Shown in pieces: positions 1 to 8,781 of a stretch of 62,336 nt of DNA. The DNA lies in assembly GCA_958296185.1 (NCBI GenBank), contig CATQIB010000027.1:1-62336 (forward strand), in the 5' to 3' direction. The notes beneath the pieces were generated by a model that did no database searches, was not told the origin of the DNA, and worked only from the letters and a program-made list of their open reading frames with translations. Both the position numbers and the translations under genes were made by a program. The DNA is from an uncultured Mesonia sp. Its GTDB lineage: Bacteria; Bacteroidota; Bacteroidia; Flavobacteriales; Flavobacteriaceae. The number at the start of each line of letters is the position of its first letter. The first letter of the stretch is position 1.

Positions 1-89
1 TAGTTTTTTCATTAACCCAAATTTAACACAAAATAAGAGAATTACAACTTTTTTATGATTTATTATGCGAGCATAGCAAAAATTACAAA

Positions 90-855
90 TCAGCGTTTTA
101 AATACCTCAACACAGCTTGGTAAAACACATCTGGCTTTTCTGCATGTATCCAATGCCCAGCGTCTTTTATGGTAACCAATTGACTATAAGGAAAATATTC
201 TCTAATCAAATCGCTATCTTTTGAGCTAAACATAATTTGAATTGCTTCCGTTAATAAATAAAACACTACCTTCAAACCCCTCCCCTTCTTCGAGCGCCGC
301 ACCAACATTTTCAATTTTACTTTTAAGTACAGGCAAGTTAACACGCAATTTTAAGACATTATCTTTACGGAATAAATTTTTAAGTAAAAATTGACGAACC
401 GCCCAATCGTCGATAAATTCTGCCAGCTTTTTGTCTGCATCTTGCCTAGAGGTTAATTTAGCATCAGCCAGCATCGTTAATCCTGCTAAAATGGTTTGAT
501 GATGCGGTTCATAATAGCGTGGTGCAATATCAACCACAACCAAATCTTTAATCAATTCTGGATAAGTAACAGCAGTTTTCATAGCCGTTTTACCACCCAT
601 AGAGTGCCCAATCAAAACAACCTTTTCTAGCTTATGATCGCGGCAGTAGTTTCTCACATCCTCCGCCAAAATGGTATAAGAAAACTCTTCTGAATGCGGA
701 CTACGCCCGTGGTTTCTTTGGTCTATAAGATGCACTTGATAACCTTCCTCTGCAAATTGCTTACCTAAGGTTTTCCAATTGTCTCCCATACCTAAAAAAC
801 CATGCAAAATAAGCAATGGCTCACCCTGACCTATAATATTTGAGTGTAACTTCAT
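90..855 (-). pseudogene. alpha/beta hydrolase (YbfF-like esterase), broken by a 1-nt frameshift
   Basis: Two overlapping minus-strand reading frames together make one alpha/beta hydrolase of about 254 residues, the usual YbfF-type length. The 5' part (855 down to 226) has the HGFLG oxyanion-hole motif, the DQRNHGRS segment and the nucleophile elbow GHSMGG. The 3' part, in another frame and ending at 90, has the lid-distal region and the catalytic-His segment DAGHWIHAEKP. The break lies near 226-232: reading gttt as gtt restores NYVSSKDSD across the junction, so one extra T is the simplest cause. Its start overlaps the pdxJ stop as ATGA, so the two were an operon. Either a real recent pseudogene or a base-call error in a short homopolymer. 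Confidence 0.85.
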
Positions 856-1565
856 TTAAGTTTATCTAAATAAGATTTGACTACGTTTTCTAATCCGCTG
901 TAAAGCGCTTCAGCAATTAAAGCATGACCTATTGAAACCTCATCGAGATACGGCATTTGCTGCTTAAAAAAGGCTATGTTTTCTAATGATAGATCATGGC
1001 CCGCATTTATACCCAGACCTAATTTCTTACCTATTGCGGCACAATCGGCGTAAGCAGCAATAGCAGCTCTAGGGTTTTTAGCGTAATTTACTGCATAAGC
1101 TTCTGTATACAATTCGATTCTATCGGCTCCCGTTTTAACAGCCGATTCTACCATAGCTGAATTAGGATCTACAAAAATCGATGTTCTTATGCCTGCGTCT
1201 TTAAATACTCTTATAACATCGCTTAAAAAAGCTTGGTGTTTCTGGGTGTTCCAACCGGCATTTGAGGTGAGCACATCTACAGCATCGGGAACTAAAGTTA
1301 CTTGAGTAGGTTTATTTTCTAGTACCAAATCGATAAATTTTTGATTGGGATTACCCTCGATATTAAATTCGGTTTGCACTACTTTACTCAAATCGCTTAC
1401 ATCTTGATAGGTTATATGCCTTTCATCTGGTCTTGGATGTACAGTAATTCCCTGCGCACCAAACCCCTCTATACGCTTGGCAGCCTCGACTACATTAGGC
1501 ACATTTCCGCCTCGAGCGTTTCTTAAAGTAGCAATCTTGTTTATGTTTACGCTTAGTTTGGTCAT
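852..1565 (-). CDS. pdxJ: pyridoxine 5'-phosphate synthase
   Basis: PdxJ condenses 1-deoxyxylulose 5-phosphate with 3-amino-2-oxopropyl phosphate to pyridoxine 5'-phosphate, the last step of the DXP-dependent vitamin B6 route, in the cytosol. The 237-residue protein starts with the family signature [18 protein letters not shown] and contains the HPRPDERHI segment, [15 protein letters not shown] and the C-terminal [14 protein letters not shown], all typical of this TIM-barrel family. I chose the ATG at 1565; an upstream in-frame start at 1595 would precede the predicted transcription start. It is followed by the broken hydrolase with a 4-nt overlap. A -7 box (TATTTTTG) lies just upstream. Confidence 0.96.
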   Translation of the reverse strand: MTKLSVNINKIATLRNARGGNVPNVVEAAKRIEGFGAQGITVHPRPDERHITYQDVSDLSKVVQTEFNIEGNPNQKFIDLVLENKPTQVTLVPDAVDVLTSNAGWNTQKHQAFLSDVIRVFKDAGIRTSIFVDPNSAMVESAVKTGADRIELYTEAYAVNYAKNPRAAIAAYADCAAIGKKLGLGINAGHDLSLENIAFFKQQMPYLDEVSIGHALIAEALYSGLENVVKSYLDKLK

Positions 1566-1584
1566 ATTTCTTAACTTTAGATGA

Positions 1585-1592
1585 CAAAAATA
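1585..1592 (-). promoter_or_regulatory. putative pdxJ promoter, -7 box TATTTTTG
   Basis: The minus strand reads TATTTTTG, matching the Bacteroidota primary sigma -7 consensus TAnnTTTG, about 20 nt upstream of the pdxJ ATG. No clear -33 TTG at the usual spacing is seen, so this is moderate evidence. Confidence 0.5.
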
Positions 1593-1650
1593 CAAAGTTG
1601 CAACGCATCTATGTGTTATAAATTAATTAATTTGCACCAAACATTAAGCT

Positions 1651-2310
1651 ATGAAGCTAACGCAATACATAATTAACGACATAGGTTTACAACCCATATC
1701 ACAAACTGTAGGAGCGTTTAAGGCGATTTTTAAAGAATTTACCTACACGCACTTACCGGTTTCTGAAAATGGGGTTTATATCGGATTAATTGCTGAAAAT
1801 GACCTGCGTTGTTTTGATGAGACAAAATCGCTAATAGACTACAGATATGCCATAGAAAATGTTCATGCCGATTTTAATGAGAACTGGTTAGAAATTTTAG
1901 CTTACTTCGGTAAGCTTGAAACCAATTTGCTACCCGTTATCAATCCAAAAGATCAAAATTACCTAGGCTATATTGAACTCATTGACTTGCTAAGTGTTTT
2001 TAGCACTACCCCTTTCTTGCAGCAAGAAGGTGCGCTGGTAGTAATTGAAAAATCGGCTCCTGATTATACCTTAAGCGAAGTAACCCAAATTGCAGAACAA
2101 GCCAACCAAAAAGTTTTAGGTCTTTTTATAAGTGAAATTGATTTAGACAAAGTACAAATCACTTTAAAAATAGCTAGCCAAAGTATTACCGAAGTTTTAG
2201 CTGCCTATCGGCGTTATGATTATCAAATTATTAGCTTACACCAAGAAGATCGACACACTCAAACTATAAAAGAAAGATCAAATTACCTTAAAAAATATTT
2301 AGATATATGA
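1651..2310 (+). CDS. CBS-domain protein, AcuB-like
   Basis: This 219-residue cytosolic protein carries two CBS motifs (about residues 5-60 and 65-125; THLPVSENG and LLPVINPKDQNYLGYI are the strand segments), followed by a C-terminal domain (about 130-210) whose beta-alpha-beta pattern suggests an ACT-like fold. That order resembles AcuB-type proteins. CBS pairs bind adenosine nucleotides and usually regulate a partner; the partner is unknown. Its stop overlaps the nadK start (ATGA), so it is translationally coupled to NAD kinase, a conserved arrangement in Flavobacteria as I recall it. A nucleotide-sensing role near NAD metabolism is inference. Confidence 0.85.
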   Translation: MKLTQYIINDIGLQPISQTVGAFKAIFKEFTYTHLPVSENGVYIGLIAENDLRCFDETKSLIDYRYAIENVHADFNENWLEILAYFGKLETNLLPVINPKDQNYLGYIELIDLLSVFSTTPFLQQEGALVVIEKSAPDYTLSEVTQIAEQANQKVLGLFISEIDLDKVQITLKIASQSITEVLAAYRRYDYQIISLHQEDRHTQTIKERSNYLKKYLDI

Positions 2311-3200
2311 AAGTAGCTCTTTACGGACAATTTTACCATAAAAACTCAGGAAAATATATACGAGAATTACTCGATGAGCTTAGTAATCTAGATATTGAAG
2401 TACGAATAGAGGAAGAATTTCTTAAAATCATAAATCAAAATAAAAGCGTTGCCAAACAATACACTCAATTTAAAACTTTTAATCAGCTCGACGGCAGCTA
2501 CGATTTATTTTTTAGTATTGGTGGCGACGGTACAATTTTACGCAGCGTACATTATGTAAAAGCTTTAGATATACCCATTGTAGGTATAAATACCGGCCGA
2601 TTAGGTTTTTTAGCAACCATTCAAAAAGAAGAAATAAGAGCCATGATTTTGGCTTTAAAACAAAAAGAATACACCGTTTCTAAAAGAGATTTACTTAGTG
2701 TTGCAACATACCCGAATAATCATAGTCTTTCTAGTATGAATTTTGCTTTGAATGAAGTGGCTATAAGCCGAAAAAACAGCACCTCTATGATTACCGTAGA
2801 AAGTTGGATGGACGATAAATACCTTAACGCATATTGGGCAGATGGTCTTATTATCTCTACTCCAACGGGTTCAACAGGCTATTCGCTTAGCTGTGGAGGC
2901 CCTATAATTACACCAGAAACCAAGGCTATTTCTATCACCCCAATAGCACCGCATAACCTTAACGTACGACCTTTAATAATACCAGACGACAAGAAGTTAA
3001 AATTGAAAGTATCAAGCCGAGAAGATCAATTTTTGATTTCATTAGACTCGAGACTTACCACGTTAAATAACGATACCGAGATACATCTCAAGAAAGCAGA
3101 TTTTCAAATAGGTATCGTATTACTCAATGAAAACAGTTTTATTAAAACCTTGCGTCAGAAACTATTATGGGGAGAAGATAAAAGGAATTTAAAACAATAA
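2307..3200 (+). CDS. nadK: NAD kinase
   Basis: NadK phosphorylates NAD to NADP in the cytosol. The 297-residue sequence has the diagnostic GGDGT motif (SIGGDGTILR, near residue 70), the NTGRLGFLA strand-turn, and the PTGSTGYSLSCGGP substrate loop, with the C-terminal all-beta domain following. Length is normal for the family. It overlaps the upstream CBS gene by 4 nt and is separated by about 95 nt from the next gene, which has its own -7 box, so CBS-nadK form a two-gene unit. Confidence 0.97.
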   Translation: MKVALYGQFYHKNSGKYIRELLDELSNLDIEVRIEEEFLKIINQNKSVAKQYTQFKTFNQLDGSYDLFFSIGGDGTILRSVHYVKALDIPIVGINTGRLGFLATIQKEEIRAMILALKQKEYTVSKRDLLSVATYPNNHSLSSMNFALNEVAISRKNSTSMITVESWMDDKYLNAYWADGLIISTPTGSTGYSLSCGGPIITPETKAISITPIAPHNLNVRPLIIPDDKKLKLKVSSREDQFLISLDSRLTTLNNDTEIHLKKADFQIGIVLLNENSFIKTLRQKLLWGEDKRNLKQ

Positions 3201-3270
3201 ACTAGCCTATAATTTGTTAATCATAGAGGCACAAAATAGCTTAAAATTAACGTAGAGCAAACTTAATTTA

Positions 3271-3278
3271 TATATTTG
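3271..3278 (+). promoter_or_regulatory. putative promoter of the DUF6089-uppS-bamA run, -7 box TATATTTG
   Basis: TATATTTG fits TAnnTTTG exactly and ends 17 nt before the ATG at 3296. A -33 TTG at standard spacing is not evident. Confidence 0.5.
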
Positions 3279-3295
3279 CAAACTTTTGAGATTCT

Positions 3296-3985
3296 ATGAG
3301 ATATTTAATCTTTTCTTTTATATTGTTATACACCAGCATAAGCTTGGCCCAAACCTATGAAATTGGTCCTATGCTCGGAGCAACCAATTATATTGGTGAT
3401 GTAGGTGACACCCAATATATTGCTCCCAAAACCCTAGGAGCTGGCGGTATCTTTAAATGGAACCGAAGCAACAGACACTCCTTTAGGTTTAGCCTTTTTC
3501 ATTCAAAAATAAAAGCCAACGACGCAGACGCAAAAGAAACAAGGAGAAAACTAAGGGGTTACTCGTTTAAAAATAAAATTACAGAAGCTTCCTTAGGTAT
3601 TGAATACACCTTTTGGGAGTGGGATTTGCACAACTTAGAAGCTCAGTGGACACCGTACATTTACACTGGCCTTACAGGGGTGTTCACGCAAGATATGTTT
3701 GTAGATAGACGTAACAAAATAATACCAGAAGATAATAAATTCACTTCTGCAATACCTATGGTTTTAGGGGTAAAAGGAACCCTATCTACCAAATGGATTT
3801 TAGCTTTTGAAATTGGTGCACGCTATACCTTTACCGATAATTTAGATGGAAGTAATCCAGAAGAAATAGATGCCGAAGATGTATATCCCAGCTTCGGAAG
3901 TGCCAACTCGAACGATTGGTATGTTTTTACAGGGATAACGCTTACTTATAGTTTTGGACGCAAACCTTGTTATTGTAAATTCTAA
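3296..3985 (+). CDS. outer-membrane beta-barrel protein, DUF6089 family
   Basis: A 229-residue protein with a signal peptide (about residues 1-19, cleavage after SLAQ) and alternating hydrophobic/polar strands ending in a C-terminal strand typical of 8-stranded barrels. The N-terminal segment YEIGPMLGATNYIGDVGDT and the FWEWD turn are hallmarks of the DUF6089 family that sits before uppS and bamA in Flavobacteria. The function is unknown; position suggests a role in outer-membrane assembly. Its stop and the uppS start share one base (TAATG), implying coupling. Confidence 0.85.
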   Translation: MRYLIFSFILLYTSISLAQTYEIGPMLGATNYIGDVGDTQYIAPKTLGAGGIFKWNRSNRHSFRFSLFHSKIKANDADAKETRRKLRGYSFKNKITEASLGIEYTFWEWDLHNLEAQWTPYIYTGLTGVFTQDMFVDRRNKIIPEDNKFTSAIPMVLGVKGTLSTKWILAFEIGARYTFTDNLDGSNPEEIDAEDVYPSFGSANSNDWYVFTGITLTYSFGRKPCYCKF

Positions 3986-4725
3986 TGGAGCTTTTTCACA
4001 ACATAGACAAAGAAAGATTACCCAAGCATATCGCTATCATTATGGATGGCAACGGGAGATGGGCAAAAAACAAAGGATTATTGCGGGTTGCTGGACATAA
4101 AAGCGGAACAAAATCGGTAAGAGAGACGGTTGAAACCTGCGCAAAACTAGGTATTAAAAACCTTACTTTATTCGCTTTTTCTACTGAAAACTGGAATAGA
4201 CCACAAATTGAAGTCAAAACTTTAATGAAATTACTGGTTTCTTCTTTACGGAAAGAGATCAAAACGCTTCAAGATAATAATATTAGACTTAAAGCTATTG
4301 GATGCCTAGATAGTTTACCACAAAAGGCCAAAGAAGAATTAAATGAAGTAATGCAACAAACAGCAGAGAACACCATGATGACGCTAACTTTAGCCCTTAG
4401 TTATGGATCCCGCGAAGAATTGCTCAGTGTAACCAAAAAAATAGCTCTTTTGGCTCAAGAAAATAAAATAGACCCCAACAAAATCACCGAGCAAGACATT
4501 AATGATCAGCTATATACCAACTTTATGCCCGATGTTGATTTATTAATAAGAACTAGTGGGGAGCAACGCATAAGCAATTTCTTATTATGGCAAATAGCTT
4601 ATGCAGAATTATATTTCACACAAGTCTTATGGCCAGATTTTAGAAAAGAACATTTAGCAGAGGCCATATTAAACTATCAAAATAGAGAAAGAAGATTTGG
4701 AAAAACAAGTGAACAAATCAATTAA
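3985..4725 (+). CDS. uppS: isoprenyl transferase (undecaprenyl diphosphate synthase)
   Basis: UppS makes the C55 polyprenyl diphosphate carrier used for peptidoglycan and O-antigen synthesis by adding isopentenyl units to FPP. The 246-residue protein has the catalytic IIMDGNGRWAKNKG motif near residue 18, TLFAFSTENWNRP, and the C-terminal DLLIRTSGEQRISNFLLWQ signature of cis-prenyltransferases. It is translationally linked to the DUF6089 gene and followed 7 nt later by bamA, tying lipid-carrier synthesis to outer-membrane assembly in one operon. Confidence 0.97.
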   Translation: MELFHNIDKERLPKHIAIIMDGNGRWAKNKGLLRVAGHKSGTKSVRETVETCAKLGIKNLTLFAFSTENWNRPQIEVKTLMKLLVSSLRKEIKTLQDNNIRLKAIGCLDSLPQKAKEELNEVMQQTAENTMMTLTLALSYGSREELLSVTKKIALLAQENKIDPNKITEQDINDQLYTNFMPDVDLLIRTSGEQRISNFLLWQIAYAELYFTQVLWPDFRKEHLAEAILNYQNRERRFGKTSEQIN

Positions 4726-4732
4726 GATTTTA

Positions 4733-7294
4733 ATGATAAAGAAATTATACCTTTTATGTTTTTGCCTTTTTGCAGTTTGGCAATCACAAGCCCAAGACAT
4801 GGCCTTGGCTAATGGAAAAGAATATACCATTGGTAAAATAAATGTTGTAGGAAGCACCAATTATAACGAACAAACGGTTATCGCCTTTATGGGGATTAAA
4901 TCTGGTGATAAACTTTATATCCCAGGAGATAAAATAAGCGAGATAATAAAAAAGCTTTGGGATTTAGGACTGTTTAGTGACATCAACCTGTACGTGACCA
5001 ACATTGATAATAATGTTGCCGATTTGCAGCTAGAAATAAAAGAAGTTCCTGAACTGAATGAAGTAAAAATCAGTGGTCTTGACAAAAAGAAAAAACGTGA
5101 AGAAATCATTAAAGAAAATGATTTAAAACCAGGCACAAAGGTTACCGAAAACTTAATTGCCACCACGAAAGCAAGCATAGAGAACAAATATGCCGAAGAT
5201 GGTTTTCTGTTTGCTAATGTTAATATTCAAACCCGCACCATTAGAGATAGTTTAGACAATGACAAGCAAAAAGTTGACTTGGTGCTGCGTATCGATAAAG
5301 GGGAAAAGGTAAAAATAAAAGAAATTAAAATTGAAGGTAATGAAATCTTTAGCGATGCTAAGATTAGACGCCAAATGAAGACCAAACAAAAGAACTTTTT
5401 ACGCTTTTGGAAAAGGTCTAAATACATTGCCGAAGAATATAAAGAAAGTAAAGAAAAAATCATTAATAAATATAAAAGTAGTGGTTTTAGAGATGCGCGA
5501 ATTGTAAAAGATAGCCTCCGCATTTTAAATGAAGAAGAGGTAGCTTTAACGCTTGAATTAGAGGAGGGTAATAAATATTACTTTGGTGAAATTAGCTTTT
5601 TAGGAAACTCGGTTTACACCGATAAACAATTAAAAGCTGTTTTGGGTATTGCCAAAGGTGATGTTTATAACGGTGTGCTTTTAGAGAAAAAAATTGCTGA
5701 CAAAGAAAGGCCAGATGCGGCAGATTTAACCAATTTATATCAAAATAACGGCTATTTATTTGCTAGAATTAACCCGGTAGAGACGCGAGTATACAATGAT
5801 ACTATCGATTTTGAAATCCGAGTGATGGAAGGAAAAATGGCTTATTTTGATGAAATTAGGGTTACTGGGAACGACAAAACCAATGACCATGTGATATACA
5901 GAAACATAAGAACCCGGCCAGGACAGGTTTATAGTAAGCAAGATGTGGTGCGAACAGTAAGAGAATTAGGAGCTACAGGCTTCTTTGATGCCGAACAACT
6001 TTCACCCGATTTTGATGTAAATCCTAGTGATGGTACGGTCGACTTAAACTTTAAAGTGGTTGAAAGTGGCGCAAGCCAAATTGAACTACAAGGAGGATAT
6101 GGCGGCGGTGGCTTTGTAGGTACCTTAGGCCTTTCTTTTAATAACTTTTCATTAAAAGGAATATTTGATAAAGATGCTTATAAGCCGCTACCTATGGGAG
6201 ACGGTCAAACCCTCTCACTAAGAGCTCAAGCTTCGTCATTCTACCAAACCTACAGCTTGTCTTTTTCAGAGCCATGGTTAGGAGGTAAAAAGCCCATCCG
6301 TTTAACTACAAGTTTTTCACATACCAAACAGTTTTACCGTGACTTTTTTGCTCGTGAAACCGATAGAGATCGTAGCTTCTTAATCACCGGTGGGTCTATT
6401 GGCTTAGCTAAAAACCTTAAAGTCCCAGATGACTTTTTTGTGGCCTCTGTAGCCTTAAGTTTCCAACATTACAACTTGCAAAATTATAATATTGGTTTAT
6501 TTACTTTTCCCAATGGTACAGCAGACAACCTCGCTATAACTTTGGGTCTGAGCCGAGATAACACGCACACCAACCCTATTTTCCCAACAGGAGGATCTAA
6601 ATTTGGCATAACCGCAAAATTAACGCCGCCGTATTCGGCTTGGAACGGTACAGATTACGCTAACCTTGCCAATGATCCGGCCTATCAATTACCCAACGGT
6701 CAACCAGATGTAGCCAAAATAGATCAAGAAAAGTTTAGATGGTTAGAGTATTATAAAATAAAATTTAATGGGGACTGGTACAATAAACTTATAGGTAAAC
6801 TGGTACTTAGAACCGCAACAGAATTTGGTTTTCTAGGAGCTTACAACAACGATAGAGGAATACCGCCTTTTGAGCGTTTTTACCTAGGAGGAGACGGCCT
6901 TGGAGGCTACAGCTTAGACGGTAGAGAAAATATCGCTTTACGCGGATATGGTAATCAAACGGTAGTACCTAGAGACAGAGAAGACGGGCTTACCCGTGAA
7001 GATGGCGCTACCATTTACAACAAGTTCTCATTAGAGCTTAGGTACCCAATAACACTTAAACCACAAGCATCGATTTTTGCCTTAACTTTTTTAGAAGGAG
7101 GTTCGAGTTATGACGGGTTTCAAGACTACAATCCTTTTCAATTAAACCGATCTGCCGGTGCCGGGATTCGCATCTTTATGCCTGCTTTTGGATTATTAGG
7201 AATAGATTTTGGATATGGTTTTGACCCCATCCCAGGAACTAACGGTGCCGCTAACGGTTGGGAAACCCACTTTATTATTGGGCAGCAATTTTAA
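4733..7294 (+). CDS. bamA: outer membrane protein assembly factor BamA
   Basis: BamA is the Omp85 barrel that inserts beta-barrel proteins into the outer membrane. The 853-residue protein has a signal peptide (MIKKLYLLCFCLFAVWQSQAQ), several POTRA domains spanning about residues 25-430 (repeated GLDKKK.., IEGNEIFSD, FLGNSVYTD, VTGNDKTND strand starts), and a C-terminal barrel from about 450 with the Omp85 segments RFYLGGDGLGGY and SAGAGIRIFMPAFG. I chose the ATG at 4733, right after the uppS stop; the in-frame codon at 4697 would place 12 residues before the signal peptide and overlap uppS. It precedes two Skp chaperone genes. Confidence 0.95.
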   Translation: MIKKLYLLCFCLFAVWQSQAQDMALANGKEYTIGKINVVGSTNYNEQTVIAFMGIKSGDKLYIPGDKISEIIKKLWDLGLFSDINLYVTNIDNNVADLQLEIKEVPELNEVKISGLDKKKKREEIIKENDLKPGTKVTENLIATTKASIENKYAEDGFLFANVNIQTRTIRDSLDNDKQKVDLVLRIDKGEKVKIKEIKIEGNEIFSDAKIRRQMKTKQKNFLRFWKRSKYIAEEYKESKEKIINKYKSSGFRDARIVKDSLRILNEEEVALTLELEEGNKYYFGEISFLGNSVYTDKQLKAVLGIAKGDVYNGVLLEKKIADKERPDAADLTNLYQNNGYLFARINPVETRVYNDTIDFEIRVMEGKMAYFDEIRVTGNDKTNDHVIYRNIRTRPGQVYSKQDVVRTVRELGATGFFDAEQLSPDFDVNPSDGTVDLNFKVVESGASQIELQGGYGGGGFVGTLGLSFNNFSLKGIFDKDAYKPLPMGDGQTLSLRAQASSFYQTYSLSFSEPWLGGKKPIRLTTSFSHTKQFYRDFFARETDRDRSFLITGGSIGLAKNLKVPDDFFVASVALSFQHYNLQNYNIGLFTFPNGTADNLAITLGLSRDNTHTNPIFPTGGSKFGITAKLTPPYSAWNGTDYANLANDPAYQLPNGQPDVAKIDQEKFRWLEYYKIKFNGDWYNKLIGKLVLRTATEFGFLGAYNNDRGIPPFERFYLGGDGLGGYSLDGRENIALRGYGNQTVVPRDREDGLTREDGATIYNKFSLELRYPITLKPQASIFALTFLEGGSSYDGFQDYNPFQLNRSAGAGIRIFMPAFGLLGIDFGYGFDPIPGTNGAANGWETHFIIGQQF

Positions 7295-7312
7295 TTTTGG
7301 CACGATATTTTC

Positions 7313-7320
7313 TAAATTTG
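7313..7320 (+). promoter_or_regulatory. possible -7 box TAAATTTG before the first Skp gene
   Basis: TAAATTTG matches TAnnTTTG, but ends only 7 nt before the ATG at 7328, which would give an almost leaderless mRNA. It may be chance in AT-rich sequence. Confidence 0.25.
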
Positions 7321-7327
7321 AAATAAC

Positions 7328-8125
7328 ATGAGAAAAAACATAGCACTTTTAATATTCCTTCTTCAAGCAGGCTTTCTATTCGCTCAAAGCGGATTAAAAA
7401 TTGCCTATATTGATATGGACTATATTCTAGAGAATGTACCAGAATACCAAGAGGCCAACAACCAGTTGGATGCAAAGGTTCAAAAATGGAGAGCAGAAGT
7501 GGAGCAAAAGCTTAACCAAGTTGAACAAATGAAGCAGGCTTTAAAACAAGAAAGCCCCTTATTAACCAAAGAATTGATTGAAGAGCGTGAAGACGAAATT
7601 GACTATGAGGTACAACAAGTAGTAGCCTATCAACAAAAAAGGTTTGGCCCTCAAGGTGATTTTATAACTCAAAAAAGACAGCTTATACAACCCGTGCAGG
7701 ATCAAGTTTTTAACGCCGTACAAGAATATGCGATTAAAAGAGACTTCGATTATATTTTTGAACGCTCATCAGATGCTTTAATGCTTTTTTCAGCTAATCG
7801 CCATGATATCAGCGATCAAATACTTAAAATGATTGACAGACAAAGTCGTACAGAACGTAGAGAAAACAAAGGCGCAGATATTGCAGAAGACACGTATAAA
7901 TCTGTTGAAAAAGCAAAAGAAGATAAGGCAGAAGAAGCTCAACGAGAAAGGGACCGTTTAACACGAGAAAAAGAAAGAGAAGAATTAATTAAAGATCGTG
8001 AAAGAGCTAGAGATTCTGCACGAGCAGCTAGGCAAGCAGCTTTTGAAGCAAGAAGACAAAAACTGTTAGAAGATAGACAGCGAAGAAGAGATAGTTTAGA
8101 CCGCGTAAGAAATAACAAAGAATAA
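7328..8125 (+). CDS. OmpH/Skp-family periplasmic chaperone with charged C-terminal tail
   Basis: A 265-residue secreted protein: signal peptide at about 1-19 (LFAQS), then an OmpH/Skp domain (KIAYIDMDYILENVPEYQEAN, long coiled coil, FDYIFERSSDALMLFSANRHDISDQIL). Skp trimers hold unfolded barrel proteins on the way to BamA. Unlike the next gene it has about 85 extra residues (180-265), almost wholly R, K, E, D and A, which predict a long charged helix or coiled coil. It follows bamA by 33 nt and precedes a second Skp gene, so is probably in the bamA operon. Confidence 0.9.
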   Translation: MRKNIALLIFLLQAGFLFAQSGLKIAYIDMDYILENVPEYQEANNQLDAKVQKWRAEVEQKLNQVEQMKQALKQESPLLTKELIEEREDEIDYEVQQVVAYQQKRFGPQGDFITQKRQLIQPVQDQVFNAVQEYAIKRDFDYIFERSSDALMLFSANRHDISDQILKMIDRQSRTERRENKGADIAEDTYKSVEKAKEDKAEEAQRERDRLTREKEREELIKDRERARDSARAARQAAFEARRQKLLEDRQRRRDSLDRVRNNKE

Positions 8126-8178
8126 ATCCGCCGAAAGGCAAAAATTAAATAACCCAAAATCAAATTAATTAAGAAAAG

Positions 8179-8694
8179 ATGAAACAATTTAAAACCGTAT
8201 TTTTAGCTTTAACGCTTATGCTTGGTGCTTTGAATTTTGCTCAAGCACAAACTTCAAAAATTGCTCATATAGGAACACAAGAGTTAATTGAGTCTATGCC
8301 TGGTTATAAATCGGCGATGTCGCAGTTAGAAAAGCTGGAGCAAACTTATCGTTCTGAAATAGACGATCTACTAAAAGAAGCACAAAGCAAAAACCAGCGC
8401 TACCAGAACGAGGCTCCTACCAAAACAGATGAGGAGAATGCAGCTCGTGCAAGGGAATTACAAGCTACACAAGAAAAAATAGTTCAATTTCAACAAACAG
8501 CACAAAGAGAATTGCAAAAGAAAGAGACTGAATTACTTAGACCCGTGTATGAAAAAGCTCGAAATGCCATTCAAAAAGTAGCCCGTGCTAAAGGATTTGA
8601 CTATGTACTTGATTCTACCACTGGAGCTGGCGGAGTATTGCTTGCAGATGGGTACAACTTACTTAATGATGTAAAGAAAGAATTAGGAATGTAA
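8179..8694 (+). CDS. OmpH/Skp-family periplasmic chaperone
   Basis: A 171-residue canonical Skp homologue: signal peptide ending near QAQ (residue 24), IAHIGTQELIESMPGYKSAMSQ start, a Gln/Glu/Lys-rich coiled-coil tentacle, and the closing AKGFDYVLDSTTGAGGVLLADGYNL segment. It is the second of two tandem paralogues after bamA, and ends the operon: a strong intrinsic terminator follows within 30 nt. Its presumed clients are the outer-membrane barrels inserted by BamA. Confidence 0.93.
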   Translation: MKQFKTVFLALTLMLGALNFAQAQTSKIAHIGTQELIESMPGYKSAMSQLEKLEQTYRSEIDDLLKEAQSKNQRYQNEAPTKTDEENAARARELQATQEKIVQFQQTAQRELQKKETELLRPVYEKARNAIQKVARAKGFDYVLDSTTGAGGVLLADGYNLLNDVKKELGM

Positions 8695-8720
8695 CCCTGA
8701 TTTATCAAATATTATTTTCT

Positions 8721-8752
8721 AAAGCGTTTCCATTTAAGAAACGCTTTTTTAT
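8721..8752 (+). terminator. intrinsic terminator after the bamA-Skp operon
   Basis: A 10-bp perfect stem (AAAGCGTTTC / GAAACGCTTT) with a 7-nt loop, followed by TTTATTTTT. It lies 26 nt after the Skp stop. Confidence 0.9.
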
Positions 8753-8781
8753 TTTTACTACTTAACCAAGAAGCTAACGCA

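Noticed and set aside
4697..4732. Upstream in-frame start for bamA
   Set aside because: It overlaps uppS and puts 12 extra residues before a clear signal peptide; the ATG at 4733 is better.
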